From Botryotinia globosa (lineage: Eukaryota > Ascomycota > Leotiomycetes > Helotiales > Sclerotiniaceae), in contig RCSZ01000012.1 in assembly GCA_014898425.1 (NCBI GenBank), positions 124,001 to 188,000 on the forward strand: 64,000 nucleotides of DNA. Reading direction: 5' to 3'. The translations under genes and the position numbers were made by a program. The notes beneath the pieces are model-generated. The model was not told where the DNA came from. It worked only from the letters and a program-made list of their open reading frames with translations, and did not search any database. Positions 1-11,455 of this stretch are shown here, in pieces (the first letter of the stretch is position 1; every line of letters begins with the position of its first letter).

Positions 1-2
1 AG

Positions 3-592
3 ATAAGCTTAACTGATCCTCAAATCGATCTACCCCGCCTAGTACATTTGATCGAGGACTCTTTCAATAAGAAACTAGATGTTCAGGATTATTTAAGACG
101 TGTCAATAATCGTATAGCTGGAGTCATTATTGCAGGCGAATACGAAGGAGGAGCATTACTGACCTGGGAACTACCACCCGGTGTTCCAGACGATGGAAGT
201 GAAGAAAGTCGCAAGCGAATGGTGCCATATCTTGACAAGTTTGCCGTCTTGAAGAGAAGTCAGGGATCGGGCGGTGTTGCAGATGTGGTTTTTAAATCTA
301 TGGTGAGAGATTGTTTTCCTGGGGGTGTTTGTTGGAGGAGTCGTAAGGTAAGAAATATCTTGAATCCGTGGTCTTGATTTTGTGCTTGGTATTAATGAGA
401 CGACAGGATAACCCAGTAAACAAATGGTACTTTGAACGCAGTAGAGCTACGTTAAAACTGGCTGATACGAATTGGACGATGTTCTTCACGACGCCGGAAG
501 AAAACATGGATCAGCAAACATTCCAAGACTATGAAGCTGTTTGCAAGGCCATTGAACCTTCTTGGGCGGATAAGCAGGGAGTTCAGGATTGA
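3..592 (+). CDS. arg2: N-acetylglutamate synthase, C-terminal part (5' end outside window)
   Basis: Makes N-acetylglutamate from glutamate and acetyl-CoA, the first step of ornithine/arginine synthesis, in the mitochondrial matrix. Two exons are visible: 3-347, open to the left edge, and 407-592, joined across a 59-bp intron (348-406, GTAAGA...ACAG) in phase 0. The translation is the C-terminal N-acetyltransferase domain of the fungal/vertebrate NAGS family. It contains the core string [20 protein letters not shown] followed, across the splice, by [12 protein letters not shown] and the terminal NWTMFFTTP block. These are family hallmarks that I recognise from Arg2/Arg-14 proteins. The amino-acid-kinase-like N-terminal half and the start codon lie upstream of the window. 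Nothing in this part looks broken. The identity is well supported; the symbol follows yeast usage. Confidence 0.88.
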
Positions 593-1462
593 ACTTTCTA
601 CATGAGTGTTGGAGGAATGGATGGTATGGAGCTTGATATACTCATGAGGTGCCTACGAACCAGGCAAAGATGCGTCTCGCAATCGCCAAAACACGATGCA
701 TCCCTTGGAAGCGGACTCTAGTTTCGGCAGAATGCTTGATACACTACATCATTCCAACTTAGATGGTAAGAGTGGTTTTGAATATCGAAGTAAAGGTCGC
801 TATGGGATCGGCGTCACACTTATCAAACATAAAATTCAGGATTCTTGGACGTTGGGTGCCCCGAATGATTTTGGACTGCCTGAGGCTGGTGAAGCGAGAT
901 GGGAGTTGGTTGAGGGGTGAATTGGACGTTGGTGGATGTTGTCAAAGCGGGAAGTGATATACACAGGCTTGTGGATCCATGTAGTTACACTTGAAGATAC
1001 CCTCGAATATTAACTACCAGTAATATACTCAGCTAATGAGGTTAAATCTTGCTATGAAGGTTTTCATAGTAGATAACGGATTTCTTTGAATGCTAATAAG
1101 CAATGTGATATGACACGCAGTAAGCAGAACTCAGGTGCAACATGAATAGAACTGGTTATCGTGAATGATTATTCCAAATTTGTCATGTCAAGAGTTCGTT
1201 TTCAATATGAAACAAAACATTTCAGATTATGGGTATGACCCATACCCAGTTCCCCATCCCATCTCGAGCCATTCCACTGTTATCAGTTCTCACGTGAAGA
1301 TTAATTTAGGCGAAACCTTTGGAAATCAAGCTGTCACTTCCATGTGCAGTCGCAACATCAACCTTTACTGCCTCATAATTAAACAAAACCTACCAGGTAT
1401 TCAATAATCCAAAGAACAAGAGCGCGTATTCGATCACAATAAACATACATACAATACAGTAA
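593..1462. other. Intergenic region between arg2 and the BAR gene
   Basis: This holds the arg2 3' UTR and the BAR-gene promoter. A plus-strand ORF at 696-920 (74 codons) includes a patterned stretch GVTLIKHKIQDSWTLGAPND that looks more protein-like than chance, but it has no recognisable family, no clear splicing partner and no support beyond openness. A second ORF at 1165-1407 looks random. I call no gene here. Confidence 0.4.
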
Positions 1463-3036
1463 ATGAACATGGATTTCTCCAAGTTCCAAGCCTTTGGCAA
1501 GAATGTCTCGTCAGTATTAAGTTCTTTCCTCCCTTTCTTCCAGATATATGTCATTGTGGTTTATTCACACCGAAGCTAATCTAATACCTCAATCGATAGA
1601 GCTTCATTCACGCCCTTCGCAGCTCGAACCCAGCAATATGTCAAAGAGAGATTGGGCCAATCCGATGATAAGGTGATTCGATTTAATCATGCGCTGTGAA
1701 GGGAAAGGAAGAAAATCGTGAATTAATACTAAATGTTATGTTATGATAGACACAACTCCCTCCCGATTATATTGAGTTGGAGAAAAGGGTCGATGCGTTG
1801 AAGAAGGTGCATCAGAAGATGCTGTCTGTTACTTCGAATTTCTCCCATGAGGGCTATGATTACCCACAAAATTTGTCGGAATCGGTAGGTTCTTTTCTAT
1901 CTACACATTCAATATACAATTCAAGAATAGCAAATGACGCTTCGCTGGCTCTCCAGGGTCCACTACCGCGGGGGCTGATTATTTGGGCGCAATGTTCGAG
2001 CGCAGCGAGTTACGGGGAATGGGGAGCTTATACCCATGATGATAACATCATCAATCTTTTCTCAAAAATACTGATTATAATTCATTTGCTAATCTATTGT
2101 TTACCAATAGTTCAACGACCTTGGCCGCACTGTTTCCGAAAAAGTCTCACTCCTCTCCTCTGCTACCTCTCCAGCCGAAGCTCAAGCTGCTCTTACAGCC
2201 CCTCCATCCGCAAAACCACAACCTAAAACCTTCAATCATGCTATTGCTCGCGCAGCCTTGGCATCTAGCCAAATTCTTCAACAACAGAATTCCTCTGGAA
2301 ATGAAGATCCTTTAGCTACTGCCCTTGAGAAATATGCTCTTGCAGAAGAACGTGTTGGAGAAGCAAGACTTGCACAAGATAGCCAAATTCAAAGTCGCTT
2401 CCTCGCAGGTTGGTCTACAACATTGAACACTAATTTGATGTTTGCGACTCGTGCTAGAAAAAGTGTGGAGAATTCGAGATTATTGCTCGATGCCGCGAAG
2501 GCCAGGGCTAAGAATCCAGGATGGCATTTACCTGGTCAAGCAGCTCCTCAACATGATGGTCATGAAGATGAGATTCAGAGTGAGGAAGCTAGAGTTGAGA
2601 TTGAACAAGCAGAGGATGAATTTGTTGGACAAACTGAAGAAGCTGTTGGTGTTATGAAGAATGTAAGTATTGTTTTCTTTTGGCGCATTTCATAGGGATC
2701 AAGCTAATGCGTAAATCTAGGTCCTCGATACCCCGGAACCACTCCGAAACCTTGCTGATCTTATCGCCGCTCAACTCGAATACCATAAGAAGGCATATGA
2801 GATTCTTAGTGAACTTGCCCCTGTTGTTGACGGTCTTCAAGTTGAACAAGAAGTGAGACGTTCCGAGGCATTTTCCGCCTAAATCTTTTTCTTCCTTCCT
2901 TCCTTCCTTCTTTCACTCCTAGAATCCTTGAGGCATGTAGCAGTTATATTGTTAGAATATCACAGTTCAATTAGCTGATGAAGTGTCTTCTACGCAGGCC
3001 AGCTATCGAAAGAGTCGTGATGGTGGAAGTGCTTAA
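1463..3036 (+). CDS. BAR-domain protein, Gvp36-like (membrane-curvature/vesicle trafficking)
   Basis: Six exons are inferred: 1463-1509, 1600-1672, 1750-1884, 2111-2662, 2721-2852 and 2998-3036, giving about 325 residues with every phase closing. The protein starts MNMDFSKFQAFGKNVSA and runs through a long helical BAR region (ELEKRVDALKKVHQKMLSV..., RTVSEKVSLLSSATSPAEAQ..., QSRFLAGWSTTLNTNLMFAT...). This matches the fungal family related to yeast Gvp36, which binds Golgi and endocytic membranes and promotes curvature as a dimer. The first donor is the less usual GTCAGT; I chose it because it restores the conserved reading frame. Intron 3 (226 bp) is unusually long for this window. The last intron (2853-2997) is the interesting one: if it is retained, translation ends nine codons later at 2882 with a different tail; if spliced, it ends ASYRKSRDGGSA as in relatives. 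Family confidence is high, start ATG (1463 versus 1469) moderate. Confidence 0.85.
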
Positions 3037-4220
3037 TCACCATCTAAAAATATTGATACCAAAACGATACTCAATTCGAGATCAAAGAATGAAGTGATAA
3101 GAAAATGGGAAATTTTAGATGTGATGCGACGCAATGCGTTGAGGAATTTTTTTCTGACTGCTTTTTTTCTTCTGGCGATTGTAGGAAACTCAGGATTCGT
3201 TCGCTTCGACTAGGACTGGGAGTGAGGTTGGGTGGTAAAGAGAGCATTTCCTTGGGGAGCATGTAGGCAGCGAAGATCGGTTAGGATGACATGAGTAAAG
3301 TTGGAGATGGTTTTCTTACATTTGGGGGAGATTTGCGAAAGAGTGCGTGCGTGGTGATAGTACTTGGTAACTGGACACCTGTCTTGTACGAATTGTATTG
3401 TTGGCGTGGCTTTGCAAGAGCGCAGGTAGCTTGTTTTCTTCCTTCTTTTGTAGAGGGGTTGAGGATGGTTGGGGGCTGAGATAAATGGATGTGGAAGATG
3501 AATAGATTGATACCTAGGTAGGCATCAATTCAAGTACTGATATTGATATTATATTTTTGTGACAGGTCATGAAATTGAAAGATAAGGGAAATGTTATGCT
3601 GTGAAATGTATGTAAAGGGGCGGGATGTTCATTTGGCAGGCTTAGTTGGCTTGGAACTTACTGTAAACGGGAAGGTGAATATGGAAATGATTTTATGGAT
3701 GCATGGCAATGTGTGGCCGACCGGTGGTCTTGTTGTGGGGAATGAGGAGGAGATTTTCTGGATTATGCTTGCAATATTGGACAGGATTGAAGACATGGCA
3801 TCCATGATATGATTATGGGTGATGGTGCTTGTTATATATGTATGCGTATTTGGGTTATGGTAATATGAGATAGAGAAAAGGCAGTTTAAAGATTAGACGG
3901 TGGAAGTTTCAAGTCTGTGAACGGATCGAGCAGAGAGGAGTAAAGACCGAAAGGAGGAGGGTTGCATGTATCGTGGTATATATATGTGAACATGAATGTG
4001 AGGCCTGAATACACATAGAGATGAGTTTCAAGTTTTTCTGAATTTTTACTTGCTTTCGCTTAAGTTTTAAGCGTCATGTTTGATGTATAGTGATCTTGAG
4101 GGACTCTAAGGGGGGAGAGTACAGAGGACGGGGAAGAGATGCTGGGAAAGCTTGGTATATATCGATTGAAAGCAAATGGCATCTTGCTCGATGAAGAATA
4201 AGGTGCTAACTGTAGGAATT
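3037..4220. other. Gene-free stretch downstream of the BAR gene
   Basis: This is the 3' flank of the BAR gene followed by non-coding sequence. Short ORFs on both strands (3071-3262, 3291-3479, 3591-3812) show no family resemblance or consistent splice structure. A TACCTAGGTA palindrome lies near 3512; CCTAGG palindromes recur elsewhere in the window. Confidence 0.5.
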
Positions 4221-5330
4221 TGTTGCACGTCTGTAAACCGAGAATACGAGGTGTACCCCTTCAAGACTTTGAGATAGTCTCCTCATAGTTCTCCTCATAG
4301 TTCTCTGACAATGGAGGAAGTGGCATTGATCTACTAGCTTTTACTCGAGTTTTTGATACTGTCCAATGACAATACCTCGAACTTTATGTTGCATGTCTGT
4401 AAATTGAAAGAACGAGGTATAGCCCTCTAAGACTTTGAGCTAGCCTCCTATTTCTCTGGTAATGGAAAGATCTGGTACTGATCTACTGGCTTGGAATCCT
4501 ATCTTCCTGTATACTGTCCAATGATAGTACTTTGAAATCTATGTTGCACGTCTGTAAATCAAAATTAGCAGGTGTACCCCAATGAGACTTTTATTAACCT
4601 TCTCCTAATTTCTTTACTCTAAAAGAACTAACATTCATTTACTAGCTCTTACCCCAAGATTTCTGGGAATCTCCAATCATACTATCTCGAGGTTTATGTT
4701 GCACATCTGGATATTATTTTCTACAAGGGACATCCTGAGAAGACTTCGGAATAACCTCCTCTTATTTCCCTGACAATAGGAGAACTGGCAGCGATCTACT
4801 AGCCTGTACTCTAATCTTCCTGGATCATCTTCAATCATACAACTTCAAAATCTATGTTGCACGTCTAGATGTTCCATTTCGCAAGGAGATCCTAACAAGC
4901 ACAAGAATTGAGAGGGCTTGAGTATGATCAATATCTAGAAACCTGAAGTTATATCGATTTCTGATTCGGCGAAGCTTCAAATAATGTGAATGTTGCACAT
5001 CTACAACCCGAGATTACGAGGGTAACCCCAAGAATCCTTCAGATTGAGAAAATATCCATCGCTAGTTCTTTCCACCCCTCGGCAATTGTCATCATCACAG
5101 AGGGTCCCGAAGACTATTGTAAACCTACCTTGAATGCCCACTGTAAAGTCTTGCCGAGGGGCTCAAAGGTTAAATGTGAAACAAGCATCTGTGTACGGAG
5201 GCGCCATGGAATTATAAGGTTATGAAGGCATAGTAATACCCAGATGAGTCAATCATGCATACGAGGGTGTACAATGAGGATCAAATATGAGTGATGTTGC
5301 ACATCTGCATGTCCGTGTATTTGAGGGAGA
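4221..5330. repeat. Degenerate tandem repeat array, period about 155 bp
   Basis: The anchor word TGTTGCACGTCTGTAAA, with small variants, starts at 4221, 4387, 4542, 4697, 4855, 4991 and 5295. The spacings are 166, 155, 155, 158, 136 and 304 bp, the last being about two units. The similarity is not confined to the anchor. In the better copies it is followed in order by a GAGGTGTACCCC-like word, AGACTTTGAG, CCTCCTATTTCTCTGACAAT-like text, GATCTACTAGCTT, ATCTTCCTG and TGTCCAATGATA. This is therefore a decayed satellite or minisatellite of full-length units rather than a scattered motif. One copy between 4991 and 5295 appears too diverged to recognise. It carries no long ORF. Function is unknown. 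Confidence 0.8.
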
Positions 5331-5884
5331 TTCTGACGAATATAAGACTTAGGGTTCGCTTTACTAACAGAATATTTCCGAATAGAAAGCTACCTGAGTA
5401 TCAGACGAGGCGATAAAGCAACGAGATTTTTTATTCTTGTTTGGTAGAAATGTTACAAATCTCTTCTTTTCATACTCTAGTACCGTAAGAAGTGCCAAAA
5501 CCCCCCTATCAATCTAGTGACTTGACGCTGGTAATGACGATCACGGTGTCCTTGGTTACACATTCCTATCTTCACCTAAATACTCCATGAAACTGAGTCG
5601 GAGGTCCGATATTGGCGGAGCGGAGTGGTGATCAATTTAGTAGTCAAAAACTCTTGCATCGCTATATTTAGAGCTGGAGCCTCGTAGATAATCTTTAGGA
5701 TGTACCTTGTATGCTTGGATCCAAAAATGTTTACTGAAGACTCCGATATCATGTTACTCGGAACAAAGTTGATGTTATATAATCATGGGTGGAAACTTGA
5801 ACCTGGTCTCTCTTGTTGTACAAGTGTTGGTATCAACTTGGTTGATATAAGTGTAAATACTTAGTCCTATATGGTTGTATTCAT
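5331..5884. other. Gene-free spacer between repeat array and AT-rich block
   Basis: Ordinary base composition with no convincing ORF. The transition to AT-rich sequence is abrupt at about 5885. Confidence 0.5.
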
Positions 5885-7738
5885 TCTTGATTATTATTAT
5901 TTATAAGAAATTAAATATTAAATAAATAGAAAAGCATTAATACAATGCTAATTAATATAATGCTTTTTTTGATTATACAATTGATGTCCTGATATTAGTA
6001 ATTCTTTAAAGATGAATGTAATTATGTGCTTTAATTTATAATCTATTTTTTTAAATATAATATTCTTTTAGTTTTATTTAACTTCTATATTTCTATCTCT
6101 TTTCTATTTAATGTGTTATTTTAATAACTATCTTATTAATATCTTTTAATATTTGATATATACTATTTTTGGTTATAATATTTGTAGGGTTTGATTTCTT
6201 ATTAATTTATTTAATTTCTATAATCTCTTTATTCTTATAGCATTATTTTAAAACTATAATATTGATTAAAAACCACTTTTCTATATTTGTATTGAGTTTA
6301 GTTAATAAATTATATAATAACTTTGAATTTGTATAAAGTATAAATAATATTGGTTTTTTAAACTTGAGAATAGTATTGATAATGTTTTTAATAATAGCTC
6401 CGATATTGAAGCTTAGAATTAATATATATAGCTTAAAAGCTAATATATTTTTAATAATTTTTTTGTATTTAATTGATATTTAATATATAATATTAATATT
6501 ATTGTATTTATTTATTAAGTAAATTATATAATTAATTTGTAATAATAAATTAGTATTATTAGTGAATAATATATTAATGAAAATAATTAATTTGATAAAA
6601 TCTATATTTAGAGGTATAAATATGAATCCTTTTTTCAGATTGTTTATTTATTATTTAATAATTTTATTGAGTTTGTTTATATTTTCTTTCTTCAAATCTA
6701 TTATCTGGGTAATAATAGAAAGATGGTAAAATATCTTTAATTGATATATAATTATAATATATTTTTTTTTATATATTGAATAATATATTGATTCTTTAAA
6801 GTAATATTTTTCTAAACTTTTTTTTTGTTTTGTATATATTGATATTCCCAATTATAATTATTCTAATATTATTATATATTTTTTTTGATTAAAATAAATC
6901 TTATTATTTTTAAAAATAATTAAATAATTATTAAATCTGAGTGAATAATCTTTTATAGGTTGTTTTTTATTTTTAGTTATAAAGTTGATTTTGCTTAATT
7001 ATTTTTATTTTAAATGTATAAATTTCTTGTTTATAATTATAAGAATATTATTAATTTAAAGTTTTATAATATTAATATTATCAATTGAATAGAATAAGTA
7101 AAGATTATATATAAATTATATTATATTCAGTTTATTTTTATAATAATTATAGTAGATTCTAAATTAGTGATTTTCTATTTTAGGGATATTATATAAGAAT
7201 TTTATAATATATAAAATATATTTGGGTTTAAATCTAATCTTTTTTGATATTTTTATATAAATAAGTTTGTTTAAAATTATGGTTGATTAAATATATATTT
7301 ATATAATATTCTATAAATAGATTTGAATATATTTATTTGATATTTGTAAAATAATAGTAAGTGTAAGAATAATATATTAATTAATATATTGAATATTAGG
7401 TGATTGTATTAAAATAATTGTTTTATTTTTGTTTTAATATATCTGAATTATTAATTGTGATTTTATATATATTTTATTGATATTTTTTTTTTTATTTTTT
7501 TAATAAAGTATAATCTGAAGAGTTTTATTTTGAGTGGAATATTATTTTTTGAAATAATTTTGAAAATTCTATTTTTTATTAGTTTATTAATTTCTTTATA
7601 TTACAATTTAATATATTTTATAAATATATTATTTTATAAGAATATAATTAATTGTAATGATTTTGTAATGAATTTTTTATTAATATTTATTATATTGATT
7701 ATTTTGATTAAATTGCTTTTTATATGATAATATAATTG

Positions 7739-8251
7739 TAAGAGTTTAGGCCTCGGCTTATCGCACACCACCCTATTTCGTGACAAAATCCCTGCAAAAA
7801 TGTTGTTTTCCTATATAAATTAATTATTTTTATAATTCTTTAATGAATGAGAGATATAATTTGAAAATTGATTATTTAAATAATATCTATAATTAATTTC
7901 TGAAAAAATGAGTGAAATATTTTTGATAATCTTTTGGATAAAGTTATAAGTATTTAAAGTTGGAAATCTTCAAATTTTTTAACATGTAACGCTTTTCCCA
8001 TACAAAAAAATCGATTTTTTTGAAAATTTCGAGAATTCCAACTTTAAATACCTACAATTTTATCAAAAAAATTATTAAAAATAATTCACTTATTTTTTTC
8101 AATAATTTCATTAATTATTTATTATCAACCCTAAATTTTATAAATCTTATTTGAAGATTGATTGAAATAATATATAGTTCAAAAGTTGAAGAAATGAGGC
8201 TTTTTGATGTGTTTTCGCTTAGTGTGCGATAAGCCGGGGCCTAAACTCTTA
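7739..8251. mobile_element. Foldback MITE with about 30-bp terminal inverted repeats
   Basis: The left end TAAGAGTTTAGGCCTCGGCT continues to CGCACAC. It is matched at the right end, in reverse complement, over 30 bp with one mismatch (a T/C difference in the CTCGG/CCCGG word). A TA at each outer edge could be a TA target duplication, as in Tc1/mariner-like elements. Inside, a second pair of arms (about 7937-7980 and 8022-8068, sharing GTATTTAAAGTTGGAA) and further AT-rich arms pair outward from a short loop near 7982-8020. Nearly the whole 513 bp can therefore fold into one hairpin. There is no ORF, so it is non-autonomous. The GC-containing tips stand out from the surrounding RIP-decayed DNA. 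Confidence 0.85.
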
Positions 8252-9409
8252 TATCTAGTTATACTATTGGTAATAATGTTTAGGGTTATAATATCTCTCT
8301 ATATAATATATCAATGATTATAATATCATTATTATTATTATTTATATAATTATTTTTCGATTTAATTTCTTTAGATTTTATATAAAAAAAATTGTATAAA
8401 TATAAATCGGAATTTAATTGATTTATTAGAAAATTCTATTTTATATATCTCCTTATCTATTTTAATCAAAATATATAATTTAATCTATTTATTTAATATA
8501 TTATTATCTTTTTTTTTTAAATCTCTGAATTTAATAGTAGAATAAAAACAGATATTGTAAATAATTTATTCCTCAATTTTAATATTTTTGTAACTTATTT
8601 TTTGATTTAAATATGATATATTTTTGTTATAACTTTTTTATAGTTTTTGTATATTAAATGATTATTATAATTAATGAGTTAATATCATTTAATTTGGAAT
8701 ATATTTTATAAATCAGTAATATAAAAACAAATCTATTTAACTTTGTTATATTATTTATAGTTTTTATTATTATTTAAAGAATTATTATTTTAATCAAATT
8801 GTTGTTTTCAAATTCTTTTATTAAAATTTTATATATATAATATAATAAGTAATAATATCTTTTGATAATGTTTATAGAATTGTATATTTCGATAGATATA
8901 TTTTTAATAGTAATTGATATAGATCTTATATTTTGAACAAATTCTTTATTTATAAAGTTTTTTTTAATATTGTGAATAATATAGTTTAATAATTTAATAT
9001 ATATATCAATTCAATATTCTTTGAGATTATTGAATATATGCTTAATAGAAATATTTTCAAGAAAATGAGTTGTTTAATAATATATTACTTTATTAATAAT
9101 ATATAGAATCAAATTGTTTATAATATATATAATATCAATATAAATAGTATAATTGAATTCAATATCTTTTGGTAAAATGAATTTAAAATATTCTAACGAT
9201 TTGCTATATATTTGATAATACTTATAATATTTGATGAAATGTTTAATAATATTATTATTTTTATTATAATCTGTTTATTATAATATTTAATAAAAATGTT
9301 ATATTGATAAATAATCGAATTGTTGATATAGATATTGTAGTTTTATAATTGTTAAATAATAATTGTTTTAATAAATCGATTTTTGAATAAATTGATTTAT
9401 ATTTATTTT

Positions 9410-9655
9410 CTATATTAAAAATATATGTTTATATTTTCTAATAATAGAGTATTTATTTTTTGAGATAATAAATTGATTAATAATATTATTATAAAACACT
9501 TTAAAACGATTTATATTTTTAAAATTCAATAGGAATAGAATATCAATATTTATAATATAGAAATCAATGTTTCCAAATAGTATAATAATTTGAAATGATT
9601 TTATTGATATTACAATTCCCTTTCCGAAATATATATTTTTAGTTTTTGTTATCAA
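9410..9655 (-). pseudogene. Copia-type polyprotein relic, protease/linker region
   Basis: An 81-codon open relic read on the minus strand. Its pattern is a FGKG start, alternating hydrophobic strands, an FLLNF-like word, a KVFYNN word and a final RKYKHIFLI. This matches, residue class by residue class, the protease-to-integrase linker of fungal Copia polyproteins as I know them. Most Gly/Asp/Val positions have drifted to Ile/Asn/Phe, as expected from C-to-T and G-to-A damage. It is not a functional gene. Confidence 0.6.
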
Positions 9656-10099
9656 TATATTATATTCAATTGAATAGATTCATTTCTATATATAATATTA
9701 TCTAATTCCAATTATAAATTTCCTTATATATATTATATTAATATATATATCAAAGAATTCTTTATTTATATAACTTATATAAAAGATATTTATTGTATTT
9801 TCTATAAATAAAACAATTTCAATAAAGTTTCTAATTATTATATACAATATTATATTGAATAATAATTAATTAAATATTTCTTAGTTATTAATAGATTCAG
9901 AATTTATAAAAAATATTTTATTTACATTGTTTTCAATATCAAGATCTATAAAAAACAGATCTATTTCAATCTCTAAATCAAACTCTATATTAATAATTTC
10001 TTTCTTATATTCAATTATCCATTAATTATAATACATATTAAATGTATTATTATTACTATTTTTGATTTTCTTTTTATACTTACATTTATTCTTATCTTA

Positions 10100-10166
10100 T
10101 TCTTTTTTAAAATGTTTTATTAATCAGCATCCTTTTTTCTTATATATTCAGTAACAATTATATTAA
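10100..10166 (-). pseudogene. Retroelement zinc-knuckle relic
   Basis: Read on the minus strand, this short stretch has the spacing of the fungal Copia Gag knuckle: a Cys, an aromatic pair, a basic run with GC, then a His and basic residues. Two in-frame TGA codons stand where the family has Trp, and one expected Cys position reads Tyr. All are single transitions, which fits RIP. It gives the orientation of the element. Confidence 0.5.
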
Positions 10167-11455
10167 TTAAAAAAACTTGAATATTATTATAGTTTGTTAT
10201 ACAAATTATTTCTAAAGTTATTATTATTTCTAGAATCCCTAAAATTATTTTGATTATTACTATAATTATTATTACTATAGAATTTCCTATTAATAAATAA
10301 TACTATATCCCTTTTATTCTTATACAATCTCTCCTATATATTAATGAATTATTACAATTAATTAATTAAACTAAATATCTCTTTTTTGAAATCAAAACAA
10401 ACTAGATTATATACCTCTATATCTTTACAAACAAATATAAATTTATTATAAAAATAGAATATTTATTATATAATAAAATCGAATTGATATTGCAATATAT
10501 ATAATTATTTGATTATAATTATAAAACATTCAATAAATAACTTGTTTTTATATTCCTTTCTAATCGATTTCAAAATAATATTGTTTTATTTCAATAATAT
10601 ATTTCATTAATATTCATTTTTTTCAAAATTATTTTATATATAAATATAAAGTTCTTTGAATATCAATAATAATAAGTCATAATTAATATAAAAAAACTGA
10701 AATATATTTTCTTTAAATATAATCGAAAATACCTTATAATATATATCTATAAATACCTTCATATATTATAAGATTTTATAAAATATCAAAAGTTTGAAAT
10801 CAAAATTATTATTATCTTTATTATATTTCTTATTATTAATATAGAATTTTAATAAATTAATAAAAGATTATATATTGAAATATAATATTAATATTTTATC
10901 CTTTTAGAATTTATAATCTCTATTATCTTTATTATTAGTATTATTTCTATTATTAAGGTTTTTTATATTATTGTTTTTATTATATTCATTTTCATTATCT
11001 TTATTTATATATTTGAAATTGTTTTTAATAAATTTATAAATAATCCTGGATTTGAATTTAGATTCCTTAATATTAATATCTTTCAAAGTTTTTTAAATTT
11101 ATACTTTTGTTTATTTATCAATAATAATCTTACAAGATTATTCGAATAATATTATAGATATTTCAATACTTGTTTTTGATAAATATATTCTTCAAATATA
11201 TTCTTCAAATATATAGTATTATATATAGCTTTTATATATAAATCTAATAGATTTTCAGAAATTATATAATTATAAATATCCTGAAGTTATAATAAAAGAT
11301 TTTTACTAAATTATCATTATTGATATCTTTATAATTATATTATTTATATTTGAATTTGATATATTTAATAAACTCCTTATTATTAATAACAATAACTCTT
11401 TTATTATCTAATAATATTTTTAATAAATTAAGTTATTTTATATATTTTTTCTTTT

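Larger units (their letters stand above)
5885..11455 (-). mobile_element. AT-rich, RIP-decayed block containing a minus-strand Copia-like retrotransposon
   Basis: About 5.6 kb of extremely AT-rich sequence with sharp edges on both sides. Two decayed protein signatures on the minus strand give its origin. One is a zinc-knuckle relic at about 10100-10165; the other is a Copia-type protease/linker region at 9410-9655. Their order (knuckle at the higher coordinate, protease at the lower) fits one minus-strand element whose pol part would lie at about 5.9-9.4 kb. TGG-to-TGA type changes and general loss of C and G fit RIP. I could not find LTRs or a reliable reverse transcriptase by eye, so element borders are the composition borders. 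A foldback MITE sits inside at 7739-8251. Confidence 0.65.

Noticed and set aside
6651..7727. Short Ile/Tyr/Phe/Leu-rich ORFs in the AT-rich block
   Set aside because: Composition alone produces these; I could not place a reverse transcriptase catalytic motif here in a consistent frame, so I did not call RT.
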